A stretch of 64,000 nucleotides of DNA, from NCBI GenBank assembly GCA_016793465.1, contig JAEUJW010000081.1, positions 1-64,000 on the forward strand. The letters run 5' to 3'. A program made the position numbers and the translations under genes. A model generated the notes under the pieces. That model saw only the letters and a program-made list of their open reading frames with translations. It did not search any database and had not been told where the DNA came from. Source of the DNA: Myxococcales bacterium (GTDB lineage: Bacteria; Myxococcota; Polyangia; Nannocystales; Nannocystaceae). This document shows, one piece after another, positions 42,417-50,604 of this stretch (position 1 is its first letter; every line of letters begins with the position of its first letter).

Positions 42417-42999
42417 GGTCCCTCGTTTCGCTGCGGATCCGCCGCTCGACGGCCCGGTCGAAGGCCGCTCGCGCGAGCCGCAGCCGGGAGTAGACGGTGT
42501 TGAGCTTGGCGCCGGTCGCGGCGGCGATCTCGGGGGCGCTGAGGTCCTCGACCTCGGCGAGCACGAACACCTCGCGCTTGTCCTCGTCGAGACCGGCGAG
42601 GAAGCGGTCGACGAAGTCGGCGGCCTCGCTGCCGGCGACGGCGTCGTCGGGGCCGGGCGGGGCGTCGGGCGGGGCGACGGCGGCGAGCCGGCGCTCGCGG
42701 CGACGGGCCCCGCGGCGCACGTCGGCGGTCACGCGCCTGGCGATGCCGTACAGCCAGCTCTTGAACGAGCTCGCGGGGTCGTAGCGGTCCCAGCGGCGGT
42801 AGGCCACGAGGAACACGTCCTGCAGCACGTCGTCGATGAGGAGGTCGGACACGCCGAGGTGGCGGAGGACCCGCCAGACGAACGCGTGGTGCTCGCGGTA
42901 AGCCGCTGCGAACGCGGCCTCGAAGGGCGCGGGTTCGGGCGCGCGGGCGACCTGGAGCGGCACGTCGGGGCGATGGCCGCGGCCCGGCGGATCCGTCAC
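42400..42999 (-). CDS. ECF-type RNA polymerase sigma factor
   Basis: GTG 42999 overlaps the upstream stop codon (GTGA), so the start is fixed by coupling. The 199-residue product shows sigma region 2 (AAAYREHHAFVWRVLRHLGV, DDVLQDVFLVAYRRWDRYDP, SFKSWLYGIARRVTADVRRG) and region 4 (DEDKREVFVLAEVEDLSAPE, IAAATGAKLNTVYSRLRLAR). ECF factors direct transcription of envelope or stress regulons and are held by membrane anti-sigma factors, like the next gene. Confidence 0.92.
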   Translation of the reverse strand: MTDPPGRGHRPDVPLQVARAPEPAPFEAAFAAAYREHHAFVWRVLRHLGVSDLLIDDVLQDVFLVAYRRWDRYDPASSFKSWLYGIARRVTADVRRGARRRERRLAAVAPPDAPPGPDDAVAGSEAADFVDRFLAGLDEDKREVFVLAEVEDLSAPEIAAATGAKLNTVYSRLRLARAAFDRAVERRIRSETRDHGPRR

Positions 43000-44819
43000 G
43001 GCAATCTCACCTCGAGGCCGAGCAGGGCCCGAGCGAGCGCAGGCGGGGCCTGGTGGACCGGCGCGGACAGGCCGGAGACGGCGAACTGCGGGCGGGCGAG
43101 CGCGACCACGAGGTCGGCCTGGACGACGAGGGCGAGGCGCCGCGCGAACGGCCACACCAGCGCGGGGCCCAGGACGGCGCCGACGATCGGCTGCCAGTCG
43201 ACCTTGCCGGCGACGAGGGCGGCGCCGCTGCTGCTGCCGCGCAGGGCCCCGGCCTCGACGCCGAGGCAGACGTCGAACTCGAGCGGGCCGAGCCGCGGGA
43301 CCGCGCAGCCGCGCAGCTGGGCGGCGAGCAGGCCGACGCGCACGTCGAGGTCGGGGAGCGGGCGGGTGACCCGCGGGGCGAGCCACACGGCCGCGAGGTG
43401 GACGCGCCAGCCGCGGCCGAGCAGGCCGCCGCCGCCGCCGAGGCCGCCGGACAGCTCGGGCGTGCTGCCGACGTCGGCGAGGCCGGACAGGCGGAGGAAG
43501 CCGCGCAGGCGGGGGCCGGGGGCCGGGGTCGCGGGCGCGGCGGGGAGATCGGCGTCGAGCGCGGGCTCGGGCGGGGTGATGGTCGGGGCGACGGCGGTCG
43601 GCGGGGTAGCTGTCCCGGGGGACAGGTCGACGGCGGCCGGCGGGGCGGCTGTCCCGGGGGACAGGTCGCCGGCGGACGGGTCGGGCGGCAGCACGGGGGG
43701 GGGGCCGGGGGATGTCTCGGAGGACAGGTCGCCGACGGGGGATGTCCCCCGGGACAGGTTCGATCCGGCGGGGGATGTCCCGGGGGACAGGTCGACTGGG
43801 GCTGTCCCCGTGGGCAGTCCGCCGGGGGCGAGCGGCGCGGATCCGAGGGATGTCCCCGGGGACAGGTCGGGGGACGGCGTGGTCGATCCGGGGGCTGTCC
43901 CCGGGGACAGGCCGGCGGTCGGGCGCGGCGGGTCGCGGCGCGGCGGCGCGGCGGGCGGGGGCACGCGGTTGGGGTCGGCCTGGTCGATCGCGGTGGCGAC
44001 GATCACGGCGGCGGCGTCGGCGAGCACGCTGCAGCGGCGGTCGTGCATGCGACGCACGTCGACGGCGTTGCCGGCGGTGCGGGTCTCGAGCACGAGGGCG
44101 AAGCCGCGGGTGTCGGCGGTGACGCGGGCCTGCACGCGGGTCGCCGACGGGCCGGCGGTGCGGGTCGGTCGGCGCAGGGCGGCCTCGATGCGGGCGCGGA
44201 CGTCGGGGGCCTGGGGGCAAGCGGCGGGGGCGGACCACTCGAGCTGGAGCGCGGCGGGCACGGGGGCGGCGCGCGCGGCGAGCGGCGTCAGGCACAGGCA
44301 GATGACCGCGAGCGAGGTGAGGCGCGCGAGGGCCGAGCGCGCGCAGGGGGCGAGGAGGGCGAGGGCCGGTCGCGCACACGCGGCGAGGAGGGCGAGGGCC
44401 GAGCGCGTGCAAGGAGCCGGTCGCGCACCCGCGGCGAGGAGGGCGAGGGCCGAGCGCGTGCAAGGAGCCGGTCGCGCACCCGCGGCGCGGTGGGCGAGGG
44501 TCGAGCGCGTGCAGGGGGCCGGTCGCGCAAAGGCGGCGAGGAGGGCGAGGGCCGAGCGCGTGCAGGGGGCCGGTCGGCTACACGCGGCGCGGAGGGCGAG
44601 GGTTTGTCGCGCAGACGCGGCGAGTGGCACGAGGGTCCGTCGCGCACACGCGGCGAGGCGCGCGAGGGCCGGTCGCGCACACGCGGCGCGGAGGGCGAGG
44701 GCCGGTCGCGTCGTGCGGTGGGTGGGGGCGAGGCGCGCGACGGCCGGCTGCACATCGGCGGCGGTCGGGCGGGCGGGGCGCACGGGGGCACGATAGCGGA
44801 GGAAGATCGGGGACGGCAC
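42996..44819 (-). CDS. Hypothetical exported protein with repeat-rich N-terminus
   Basis: Three parts are visible. Residues 1-160 are Ala/Arg/Leu/Pro repeats with a 17-residue unit of the type ARPAPCTRSALALLAAG. Residues about 163-185 form a signal-peptide-like stretch (TSLAVICLCLTPLAARAAPV). The mature part has a Cys/Arg segment, then a Thr/Pro/Gly linker with eight DLSPGT-like units at irregular spacing, then a beta-rich C-terminal domain (FLRLSGLADVGSTPELSGGL ... ALVAGKVDWQPIVGAVLGPA) like an outer-membrane or autotransporter-type barrel. The first ATG is far from the signal-like part and no other start codon is in frame, so the repeat region may be upstream sequence that only looks coding. 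Confidence 0.5.
   Translation of the reverse strand: MPSPIFLRYRAPVRPARPTAADVQPAVARLAPTHRTTRPALALRAACARPALARLAACARRTLVPLAASARQTLALRAACSRPAPCTRSALALLAAFARPAPCTRSTLAHRAAGARPAPCTRSALALLAAGARPAPCTRSALALLAACARPALALLAPCARSALARLTSLAVICLCLTPLAARAAPVPAALQLEWSAPAACPQAPDVRARIEAALRRPTRTAGPSATRVQARVTADTRGFALVLETRTAGNAVDVRRMHDRRCSVLADAAAVIVATAIDQADPNRVPPPAAPPRRDPPRPTAGLSPGTAPGSTTPSPDLSPGTSLGSAPLAPGGLPTGTAPVDLSPGTSPAGSNLSRGTSPVGDLSSETSPGPPPVLPPDPSAGDLSPGTAAPPAAVDLSPGTATPPTAVAPTITPPEPALDADLPAAPATPAPGPRLRGFLRLSGLADVGSTPELSGGLGGGGGLLGRGWRVHLAAVWLAPRVTRPLPDLDVRVGLLAAQLRGCAVPRLGPLEFDVCLGVEAGALRGSSSGAALVAGKVDWQPIVGAVLGPALVWPFARRLALVVQADLVVALARPQFAVSGLSAPVHQAPPALARALLGLEVRLP
43610..43912. repeat. Cluster of eight in-frame interrupted palindromes
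   Basis: Copies of RTGTCC-N4-GGRCAGGT start at 43610, 43649, 43712, 43742, 43775, 43802, 43850 and 43895. Every spacing is a multiple of 3, so each encodes the same (D)LSPGT-like unit in the minus-strand gene. In total 303 bp. Confidence 0.85.
44392..44580. repeat. 51-bp tandem repeat
   Basis: The word GAGCGCGTGC recurs at 44401, 44452, 44503 and 44554, exactly 51 bp apart, with the flanking sequence largely repeated too. Weaker degenerate units extend on both sides (about 44340-44700). On the minus strand it encodes a 17-residue repeat. Confidence 0.9.
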
Positions 44820-45172
44820 TGGGATCGACGCTCGCGCGCGGGACGCTCGCTCGGGCCGGACGGAGCTGCGGGGGCTCGCCGGAAGAGTCGACGAGGACGT
44901 GTCGAGGGTCCGTTGCGACGATCGTGGGGTCTATCGGGCGATCGGCGGGGGCGGTGTCGGTGCTCGACCCGCGGCGTCATGAGCGTGAACGAAGTGCGCG
45001 TGCCAGAGGCCCTCGGCGCGGCGCACGGATGTCGGCCGCGCGGCGAAGATCTGCCGCGCAGGCCGACGCCGGCGCGGATGACACGGCCGCCCCGGGCGCG
45101 CAGACCGGCGAGGCACGACCGGGGGGCGGGGGACGGCGGGCTCGTGGGCGCGGGCCGCGGCCGACCGCACGC
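44820..45172. other. Intergenic region, nothing recognised
   Basis: This 353-bp gap separates the sigma operon (leftward) from the RNA ligase stop. The leftward operon promoter should lie here, but no clear hexamers, hairpin or ORF with family resemblance is visible. Confidence 0.4.
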
Positions 45173-45958
45173 TCACCACAGCGAGATGCCGTCGGCCAGG
45201 CGGTTGGCGACGATCGGGCGGTCGAGCCAGTGGCTGCCCGAGTCGACCAGCGAGTTGAGGAAGCTGCCGCGCACCCACTTCAAGCGCTCGAGCACGCGTT
45301 CGTCGTCCTCGATCTTGAGGTAGAGGCCCTCCATCGCGTCGTGGCGGTCGGTCTCGGCCAGGACCTGGGCGGGCGGCACGCCGGCGACGTCGCCGGCCTC
45401 GACGAGGCGGTCGCGCCACGCGGGGGTCTTGAACAGCGACGGACCGACGTGGCCGGTGATGTCCTCGAGCCGCTGCGGGCGGCCCTCCCACAGCACCGCG
45501 ACGCTGACGACCGGCAGACCCGCGAGCATCCGCTGGCGGCGCGCGGTCGACAGGAAGGTGTCGGTCTCGCGGTCGTAGATGTCGAACTCCATGAAGTAGT
45601 GGGGCAGCTTGTCGTAGAAGCAGGTGTGTTTGGCGTACATCCACTCGCCGTACATCACGTAGCGGTCGCCGAGGGCGAGGTAGAGGTCCTCGGCGTGGGC
45701 GGCGGCCCAAGTCTTTAATAAGTTGAAGTGGCGCTCGCGCGGGCCGCCGACGAGGTAGTGGCCGCGCGACTGCAGCAGCAGCCCGGCGTCGCCGTCGAAG
45801 CTGATGCCGGCGTTGGCGCCGTCCATCTTCTCCTCGACGATGACGCGCCGGTCCTTGATCTCGCGGAACGCGACGGCCTCGAGGTCGTGGTCGCCGTGCT
45901 GGAAGCGCGAGGTCTCGAGGTGGCGCGTGCGGGGGTATTTCTTCAGGGCGGGCTGCAT
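45173..45958 (-). CDS. RNA ligase (nucleotidyltransferase superfamily)
   Basis: From ATG 45958 the product has 261 residues with all covalent nucleotidyltransferase motifs. They are motif I IVEEKMDGANAG (AMP-accepting Lys44), Ia LLQSRGHYLVGG, III RYVMYGEWMYAKHT, IIIa YFMEFDIYDRET, IV MEGLYLKIEDDE and V LERLKWVRGSF. This is the layout of T4 Rnl2-like RNA ligases. It probably seals RNA ends healed by the HD-Pnk. The kinase gene upstream ends 101 bp before it. An AT patch (TTATTAAAG on the minus strand) encodes Leu-Leu-Lys at 45714-45722. Confidence 0.85.
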   Translation of the reverse strand: MQPALKKYPRTRHLETSRFQHGDHDLEAVAFREIKDRRVIVEEKMDGANAGISFDGDAGLLLQSRGHYLVGGPRERHFNLLKTWAAAHAEDLYLALGDRYVMYGEWMYAKHTCFYDKLPHYFMEFDIYDRETDTFLSTARRQRMLAGLPVVSVAVLWEGRPQRLEDITGHVGPSLFKTPAWRDRLVEAGDVAGVPPAQVLAETDRHDAMEGLYLKIEDDERVLERLKWVRGSFLNSLVDSGSHWLDRPIVANRLADGISLW

Positions 45959-46059
45959 GGCGAGGGCTCGGCGAAGAGGGGCCCCGAGACGCGCGACGTC
46001 GGGTGGCGATGCAACGAGGGCGGCGGGTCGCGTGTGAGTCCACGCGGGTGGCGGGCGGC

Positions 46060-47319
46060 TCAGGTGACCGGCGGCGGGGACCCGCGCAGGAACTCGGGCA
46101 CGCCGAACATGGCGATGTAGCCGGCGATGAAGGCGGCGAGCACGAGCAGGAAGATGACGGGGACGAGCGCGCTGCGGCGGTTCGGCGTGGTCACGGCGGC
46201 CTCGGGTTTGCTCGGGGTGGGCTGGCCCTTGGAGCCGATGGGCCGGGTGGGCGTGCGCGGGAGCGGGAGCGCGGGCGGGTCGGCGCCGAGCGAGCCGGCG
46301 GCGGCGGTCGGGCGCGACGCGGGGTCGACCGGCGGAGGCGCGGCGGACGGAGAGTTCGCGCCGCTGACGAAGCCCTGGGTGACGATCGACTCGGTCTCGA
46401 CGTCGGAGGGGGCAGCGGTCGCGTTGGGGTCGGCGTAGAGGATCTTGCAGGCGTCGTCGGGCAGCTCGAGCAGGGCGTCGTGCAGCGCGGCCATGTCGGG
46501 GTAGCGCTTGTCGCGGTCGCGGTGGAGGGCGCGCTGGACCACGGCGTCGAGCTGCGGCGAGGCGAACACGAGGGGGTTCAGGTCGTGCAGGCGCGGCGGG
46601 TTGCCCTTTAAAATCGCGGCGAGGACCTGGCGCGGGCTCTTGCCGTGGAACGGCAGGTGGCCGGTGAGCAGCTGCACGAGCACGACGCCGGTGGCGTAGA
46701 CGTCGATGCGGTGGTCGATGACCTCGCCGGCGGCCATCTCGGGGGCCATGTACGGGGTGGTGCCGATGACCTCGCCGAACTGCGTCAGGCCCTCGCCCTC
46801 GTTCTCGTCGGTGAGCAGCTTGGCGATGCCGAAGTCGAAGAGTTTTAAAAAGTCGGGGTTGTCGCCGCGGCGGATGAGGAAGAGGTTGCTCGGCTTCAGG
46901 TCGCGGTGGGCGATGCCGCAGGCGTGGGCGGCCGCGAGGGCGCGGCACAGCTGGGCGATGATCACCCGCACGCGCGGCCACGGGAGCACGCGCTCGCGGC
47001 GGAGCACGGTCAGCAGGTCCTCGCCCTTCAGCCACTCCATCACGTAGAACAGCAGGCCGTCGTCGGTGGTGCCGATGTCGATGCACTCGGCGATGTTCTC
47101 GTGGTCGATCGTCGCGGCGGCGCGGGCCTCGCGGCGGAAGCGTTCGACGAGCGCGGGCCGGCTGCTGGCCTCGGGCCGGAGGATCTTGATGGCGACCTTG
47201 CGGCCGACCTCGAGGTGCTCCCCGGCGTAGACCGAGCCCATGCCGCCGCTGCCGATCTTCTGCAGCAGCCGGTAGCGTCCGGCGACGACCTGGCCGCTGC
47301 GATCCTGTTCATCCGCCAT
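46060..47319 (-). CDS. Membrane Ser/Thr protein kinase (Pkn2 type)
   Basis: From ATG 47319 the product has 419 residues. The kinase domain (about 15-285) has all key motifs: GSGGMGSVYAG, VAIKIL, HRDLKPSNLF, DFGIA and MAPE. A Thr/Pro/Ala linker leads to one membrane helix near 390-410 (VPVIFLLVLAAFIAGYIAMF) and a short outside tail. Such kinases regulate development, stress and cell-envelope functions in myxobacteria. It is upstream of the RNA ligase on the same strand. Two TTA/AT patches lie at 46607 and 46843. Confidence 0.9.
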   Translation of the reverse strand: MADEQDRSGQVVAGRYRLLQKIGSGGMGSVYAGEHLEVGRKVAIKILRPEASSRPALVERFRREARAAATIDHENIAECIDIGTTDDGLLFYVMEWLKGEDLLTVLRRERVLPWPRVRVIIAQLCRALAAAHACGIAHRDLKPSNLFLIRRGDNPDFLKLFDFGIAKLLTDENEGEGLTQFGEVIGTTPYMAPEMAAGEVIDHRIDVYATGVVLVQLLTGHLPFHGKSPRQVLAAILKGNPPRLHDLNPLVFASPQLDAVVQRALHRDRDKRYPDMAALHDALLELPDDACKILYADPNATAAPSDVETESIVTQGFVSGANSPSAAPPPVDPASRPTAAAGSLGADPPALPLPRTPTRPIGSKGQPTPSKPEAAVTTPNRRSALVPVIFLLVLAAFIAGYIAMFGVPEFLRGSPPPVT

Positions 47320-47682
47320 GGAAGCGGCGATCTTGGCCGATCCGCGGGCGGACAACAATCGCGGTGATCGGCGCGCGATCGGCCGCGCGTCGCCGACGCC
47401 ACGATCGCGGGTGGGGCGTCTGGATGGCCTTTGGGACAGGCATCCGCGGGTCGTCGGCGCGACGGGGAGCGCATGCGCGCCGCCGTGGCGACGGGGTCTC
47501 GGCGCGGCGTGAGCGATCGGCGGCGGGGCGCGGGCGCGCCGGCGGTTTTTCGCGGACGGATCGCGGGCTCGGGCGACCGAGGCCGTGACGCGGACTTGTC
47601 GCTGTCTTTGCCTGGGTCGTGGTGGTGACGCCGCTCGCGTACCCGGACGAGACGGCGGTCGAGATTCTGTTCGGTTGGTCGG
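47320..47682. other. Intergenic region with one palindrome copy
   Basis: The 363-bp gap lies between the kinase start and the crotonase stop. It includes a palindrome copy at 47424-47441 (ATGGCC-TTTG-GGACAGGC). No ORF with family resemblance, hairpin with T-tract or clear promoter is visible. Confidence 0.4.
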
Positions 47683-48468
47683 TCACACGCCGGCGCCGTG
47701 GCGGCCGGCGCCGTCGGCGAAGCGGCGCGCGCCGGCCAGCGACTCGGCGGCGATCACGTGCATGCCGCCGCGGGCCTCGGCGCGCAGGGCTGCCTCCGAG
47801 GACATGTCCCATTGGGCATGTGCGGAGCGCCGGTCGGCGCGCAGGCAGGCCTGGGGGAAGGCGGCGATGTCGGCGGCGAGGGCCTCGGCGGCGGCGCGGG
47901 CCTGGCCGCGCGGGACCACGCGGTCGACGAGGCCGATGGCGAGGGCCTCGGCGGCGTGCACGGGGCGGCCGGTGAGGATGAGGTCCATGGCGCGGCCGTG
48001 GCCGATCAGGCGGGGCAGGCGGACGGTGCCGCCGTCGATCAGCGGCACGCCGAAGCGGCGGCAGAACACGCCGAGCACGGCGTTGTCCTCCATGACGCGG
48101 AGGTCGCACCAGATCGCCAGCTCGAGGCCGCCGGCGACCGCGTGGCCGGCGATCGCGGCGATCACGGGCTTGGATAGCGCGAGGCGGGTCGGGCCCATGG
48201 GGGCGCGCGGGCCGGGCGGCGGGGCGTGCTCGTCGATGTCGAGGCGGCTCGGGTCGTCGCCCGCGGCGAGCGCCTTCAAGTCTGCGCCGGCGCAGAAGGT
48301 CCCGTGCTCGCCGTGGAGCACGGCCACGTGGTGCTGGTCGTCGGAGTCGAACGCGCGGAAGGCCTGCTCGAGCGCGCGGGCGGCGGCGGCGTCGACGGCG
48401 TTGCGGCGCTCGGGGCGGGACAGCAGGACGGTCAGGACGGAGCCGCGGGACTCGGTGGTGACGGACAT
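47683..48468 (-). CDS. Enoyl-CoA hydratase/isomerase (crotonase) family protein
   Basis: The 261-residue product is a full-length crotonase: LSRPERRNAVDAAAARALEQ, GTFCAGADLKALA (oxyanion hole), PVIAAIAGHAVAGGLELAIW and IDGGTVRLPRLIGHGRAM. Glu in GGLEL lies near the usual catalytic position, while the second acid of hydratases is less clear, so isomerase or other activity is possible. It acts in fatty acid or CoA-ester metabolism in the cytoplasm. ncRNA copy A ends about 46 bp upstream of its ATG. Confidence 0.88.
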   Translation of the reverse strand: MSVTTESRGSVLTVLLSRPERRNAVDAAAARALEQAFRAFDSDDQHHVAVLHGEHGTFCAGADLKALAAGDDPSRLDIDEHAPPPGPRAPMGPTRLALSKPVIAAIAGHAVAGGLELAIWCDLRVMEDNAVLGVFCRRFGVPLIDGGTVRLPRLIGHGRAMDLILTGRPVHAAEALAIGLVDRVVPRGQARAAAEALAADIAAFPQACLRADRRSAHAQWDMSSEAALRAEARGGMHVIAAESLAGARRFADGAGRHGAGV

Positions 48469-48514
48469 GCGGCGAGCTTGCCGGCCCGCGGCGCGCGGGC
48501 GAAGGGCGAGGCGA

Positions 48515-48817
48515 AGAAAAACGCGAAGGCCGGGCCCGGGCGGGCTCGGCCCTCGTGGTGACCGGCGGGAGGCGCTACCTCAAGACCTGGGACATGGAAG
48601 GCTCACTGGCCCCGCCGCCCGAGGTCGAGTAGCCGGGCGCACGGAACCGCGATGACGGGGTTGTTCCAGCCCGTCGCCCGGCTACTCGACCTCGGGCGAT
48701 CAGCGGGGCCTGGAACAGCCTTCCTTGTGCCGGATGCGGGGAAGAACGCTCGGGCGGCGCAGCGCCGCCCCGGTGCAGATGCACCGAGCTAGACCTGACC
48801 TCCTGGTTCGTCGGACA
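48515..48817 (-). ncRNA. Structured RNA family, copy A
   Basis: On the minus strand: TACCGT (-10-like) at 48825-48830, GGAGG at 48799-48803, a complex of stems, then a terminator hairpin and TTTTT at 48516-48520. The conserved scaffold includes CAGGTCTAGCTCGGTGC near the 5' end, two short hairpins, and a long stem. In the long stem 8 bp (48608-48615 with 48703-48710) continue into 24 bp (48616-48639 with 48675-48698), all perfectly paired. It lies between a pseudokinase stop and the crotonase start. No ORF in it is credible. Confidence 0.75.
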
Positions 48818-48836
48818 CGGCCGTACGGTACCAGGG

Positions 48837-49805
48837 TCACGGCGAGAACACGAGCCACAGCAGCAGCATGATCAGCACGAACACGCCGCCCTGGCGCAGC
48901 TCGGCGAACGGGAGGTCGGCCCAGACCCGGCGGACCGGCGGCGGGGCGGGGTCGAAGCGGGCGAGCGCGCCGGCCACGTCGCCGCCGTCGATCGCGGCGA
49001 TCGCCGCGGCGAGCTCGCGCATCGAGGCGTGGCGATCCCCGGGGTCGGGGGCGAGCGCGACGGCGAGGAGCGCGTCGACGCCGCGGGGCCAGGCGGTCGG
49101 GAGGTCGGCGTCGGTCGCGGGGTCGCGGTAGACGGCGCCGGGCCTCCAGGTCGGCGGCGGGCGGCCGAGCAGGAGGTGGAGCATCGTCATGGCCGCGGCC
49201 CAGACGTCGCTGCGGGCGTCGGGCGCGGCCCCGGCGAGCTGCTCGGGGGCGAGGTAGGGGTTCGCCGGGTGGTCGCGCTGCAGGCCGCGGCGGCGGGCCT
49301 CGGCGAGGCCGAAGCCGGTCACGCGGACGCTGGTGCGCGGGCCCGGTTCGTCCCAGCTCGCGAGCTCGAAGCAGTGGCCGGGCTGGAGGTCGCCGTGCAC
49401 GATGCCGACGGCGTGGGCGGCGGCGAGGCCGCAGCAGATGTCGAGCAGGCGCCAGCGGACCTCGGGCCACGGCAGCGGGGCGGCGCGGGCGACCGTCTCG
49501 AGGTCGAGGGTGTGGGCGGTCGAGAACACGTGGAACACGCGCTCGCCGACGCGGCCGCGGCCGACGCTGGCGTCGTACATGCACTCGCCGCCGAGGTTGA
49601 CGTGGCGGGGCAGGACGATGTGGGGCTCGCCGACCAGCAGGGCGACGGCCTCGGCGTCGGCGGTGTAGGCCCGGTCGAGCACGCGGACGTACGAGCTGCG
49701 GCCGTTGTCGCGGTGGAAGGCGCGGTAGACCGGGCCGACGGCGCTGGCGCCGACGAGGCGGACGACCTCGAACTCGCCGATCGTGCGCGGGCCCTCGGAG
49801 TCCAC
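48837..49805 (-). CDS. Membrane-anchored pseudokinase
   Basis: From GTG 49805 the product has 322 residues with the protein-kinase fold, but key residues are replaced. The Lys of VAIK is Arg (SYVRVLDR), the catalytic loop is HGDLQPGH (Asn missing), and DFG is TGFG (Mg-binding Asp lost). It is therefore likely inactive as a kinase and a scaffold or allosteric partner. The C-terminal helix (GGVFVLIMLLLWLVFS) tail-anchors it. The longer start at 49868 is rejected because it would overlap the terminator of ncRNA copy B. RNA copies sit on both sides. Confidence 0.8.
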   Translation of the reverse strand: MDSEGPRTIGEFEVVRLVGASAVGPVYRAFHRDNGRSSYVRVLDRAYTADAEAVALLVGEPHIVLPRHVNLGGECMYDASVGRGRVGERVFHVFSTAHTLDLETVARAAPLPWPEVRWRLLDICCGLAAAHAVGIVHGDLQPGHCFELASWDEPGPRTSVRVTGFGLAEARRRGLQRDHPANPYLAPEQLAGAAPDARSDVWAAAMTMLHLLLGRPPPTWRPGAVYRDPATDADLPTAWPRGVDALLAVALAPDPGDRHASMRELAAAIAAIDGGDVAGALARFDPAPPPVRRVWADLPFAELRQGGVFVLIMLLLWLVFSP

Positions 49806-49865
49806 GCGGGCAGTGTATTTGTTTGCCGGCGGGGTCGCGGCGGGGGGATCCGCGCGGGCGTGGAA

Positions 49866-50171
49866 CAAAACGAGAAGGCCGGGCCCTCGCGGGCTCGGCC
49901 TTCGCGGCGTCGACGATGGGGAGGCTCTACCTCAAGACCTGGGACATGGAAGGCTCACTGACCCCGCCGCCCGACGTAGCTACGCGAGGCGCACGGAACC
50001 TCGGTCGGCGGGGTTGTTCCAGCCCGTCGCCTCGCGTAGCTACGTCGGGCGATCAGCGGGGTCTGGAACAGCCTTCCTTGTGCTGGATGCGGGGAAGAAC
50101 GCTCGGGCGGCGCAGCGCCGCCCCGGTGCCAAAGCACCGAGCTAGACCTGACCTCCCGGCTCGTCGAACAC
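49866..50171 (-). ncRNA. Structured RNA family, copy B
   Basis: On the minus strand: TACCGT at 50179-50184, GGAGG at 50152-50156, and a terminator hairpin (49873-49902) followed by TTTT. The scaffold matches copy A almost base for base. The 8-bp stem (49960-49967 with 50056-50063) and 24-bp stem (49968-49991 with 50028-50051) are perfectly paired but differ in sequence from the other copies. UGUUCCAG before the stem and CUGGAACA in the apical region are complementary in every copy. Confidence 0.75.
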
Positions 50172-50221
50172 GGCCAGGACGGTACCAGGGCGCGAACGGG
50201 CGGGGAAGACGGGAGATCCGC

Positions 50222-50545
50222 TCAGTGGCGGTGCGCGGGGTCGGGGGCCGGCGGCGGCAGGTCGTTGACGGCGAGGAACAGGCCCTCGCCCGCGCCGGGG
50301 ACCCAGCCGCGGGCGAGCGCCTTGCGGGCGAGCGCGGCGACGCGGGTCGGCGTGATCGGCTCGACGTCTTCGCGCCACGCCTCGGCGATCCACACCTGGA
50401 CGACCTGCCCGGTGCGCGACTCGGCGGCGAGGATCACGGAGCACTCGTCGCAGTCGGGGCAGCCGCGCACGCCGCGACGGCGCACCCACCACAGCAGGGC
50501 GTGGCCGTCGACGACGATGCGCCGGGCGCCGCGGCGAGGCAGCAT
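50222..50545 (-). CDS. Small hypothetical protein with a Cys-Asp motif
   Basis: The 107-residue product starts MLPRRGARRIVVDGHALLWW and contains GCPDCDEC, a possible metal site, and a C-terminal helix (RVAALARKALARGWVPGAGE). The layout matches the 122-residue protein at 19601-19969, so both belong to one uncharacterised family. It is 59 bp downstream of the cation transporter on the same strand and could be part of that operon. ncRNA copy B follows about 50 bp after its stop. Confidence 0.6.
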   Translation of the reverse strand: MLPRRGARRIVVDGHALLWWVRRRGVRGCPDCDECSVILAAESRTGQVVQVWIAEAWREDVEPITPTRVAALARKALARGWVPGAGEGLFLAVNDLPPPAPDPAHRH

Positions 50546-50604
50546 CGGGCCACCATGCCGGAGGCGCGGTGGGCGGTCAAACACCCGTGGCGCGCGATCA
50601 ACCG

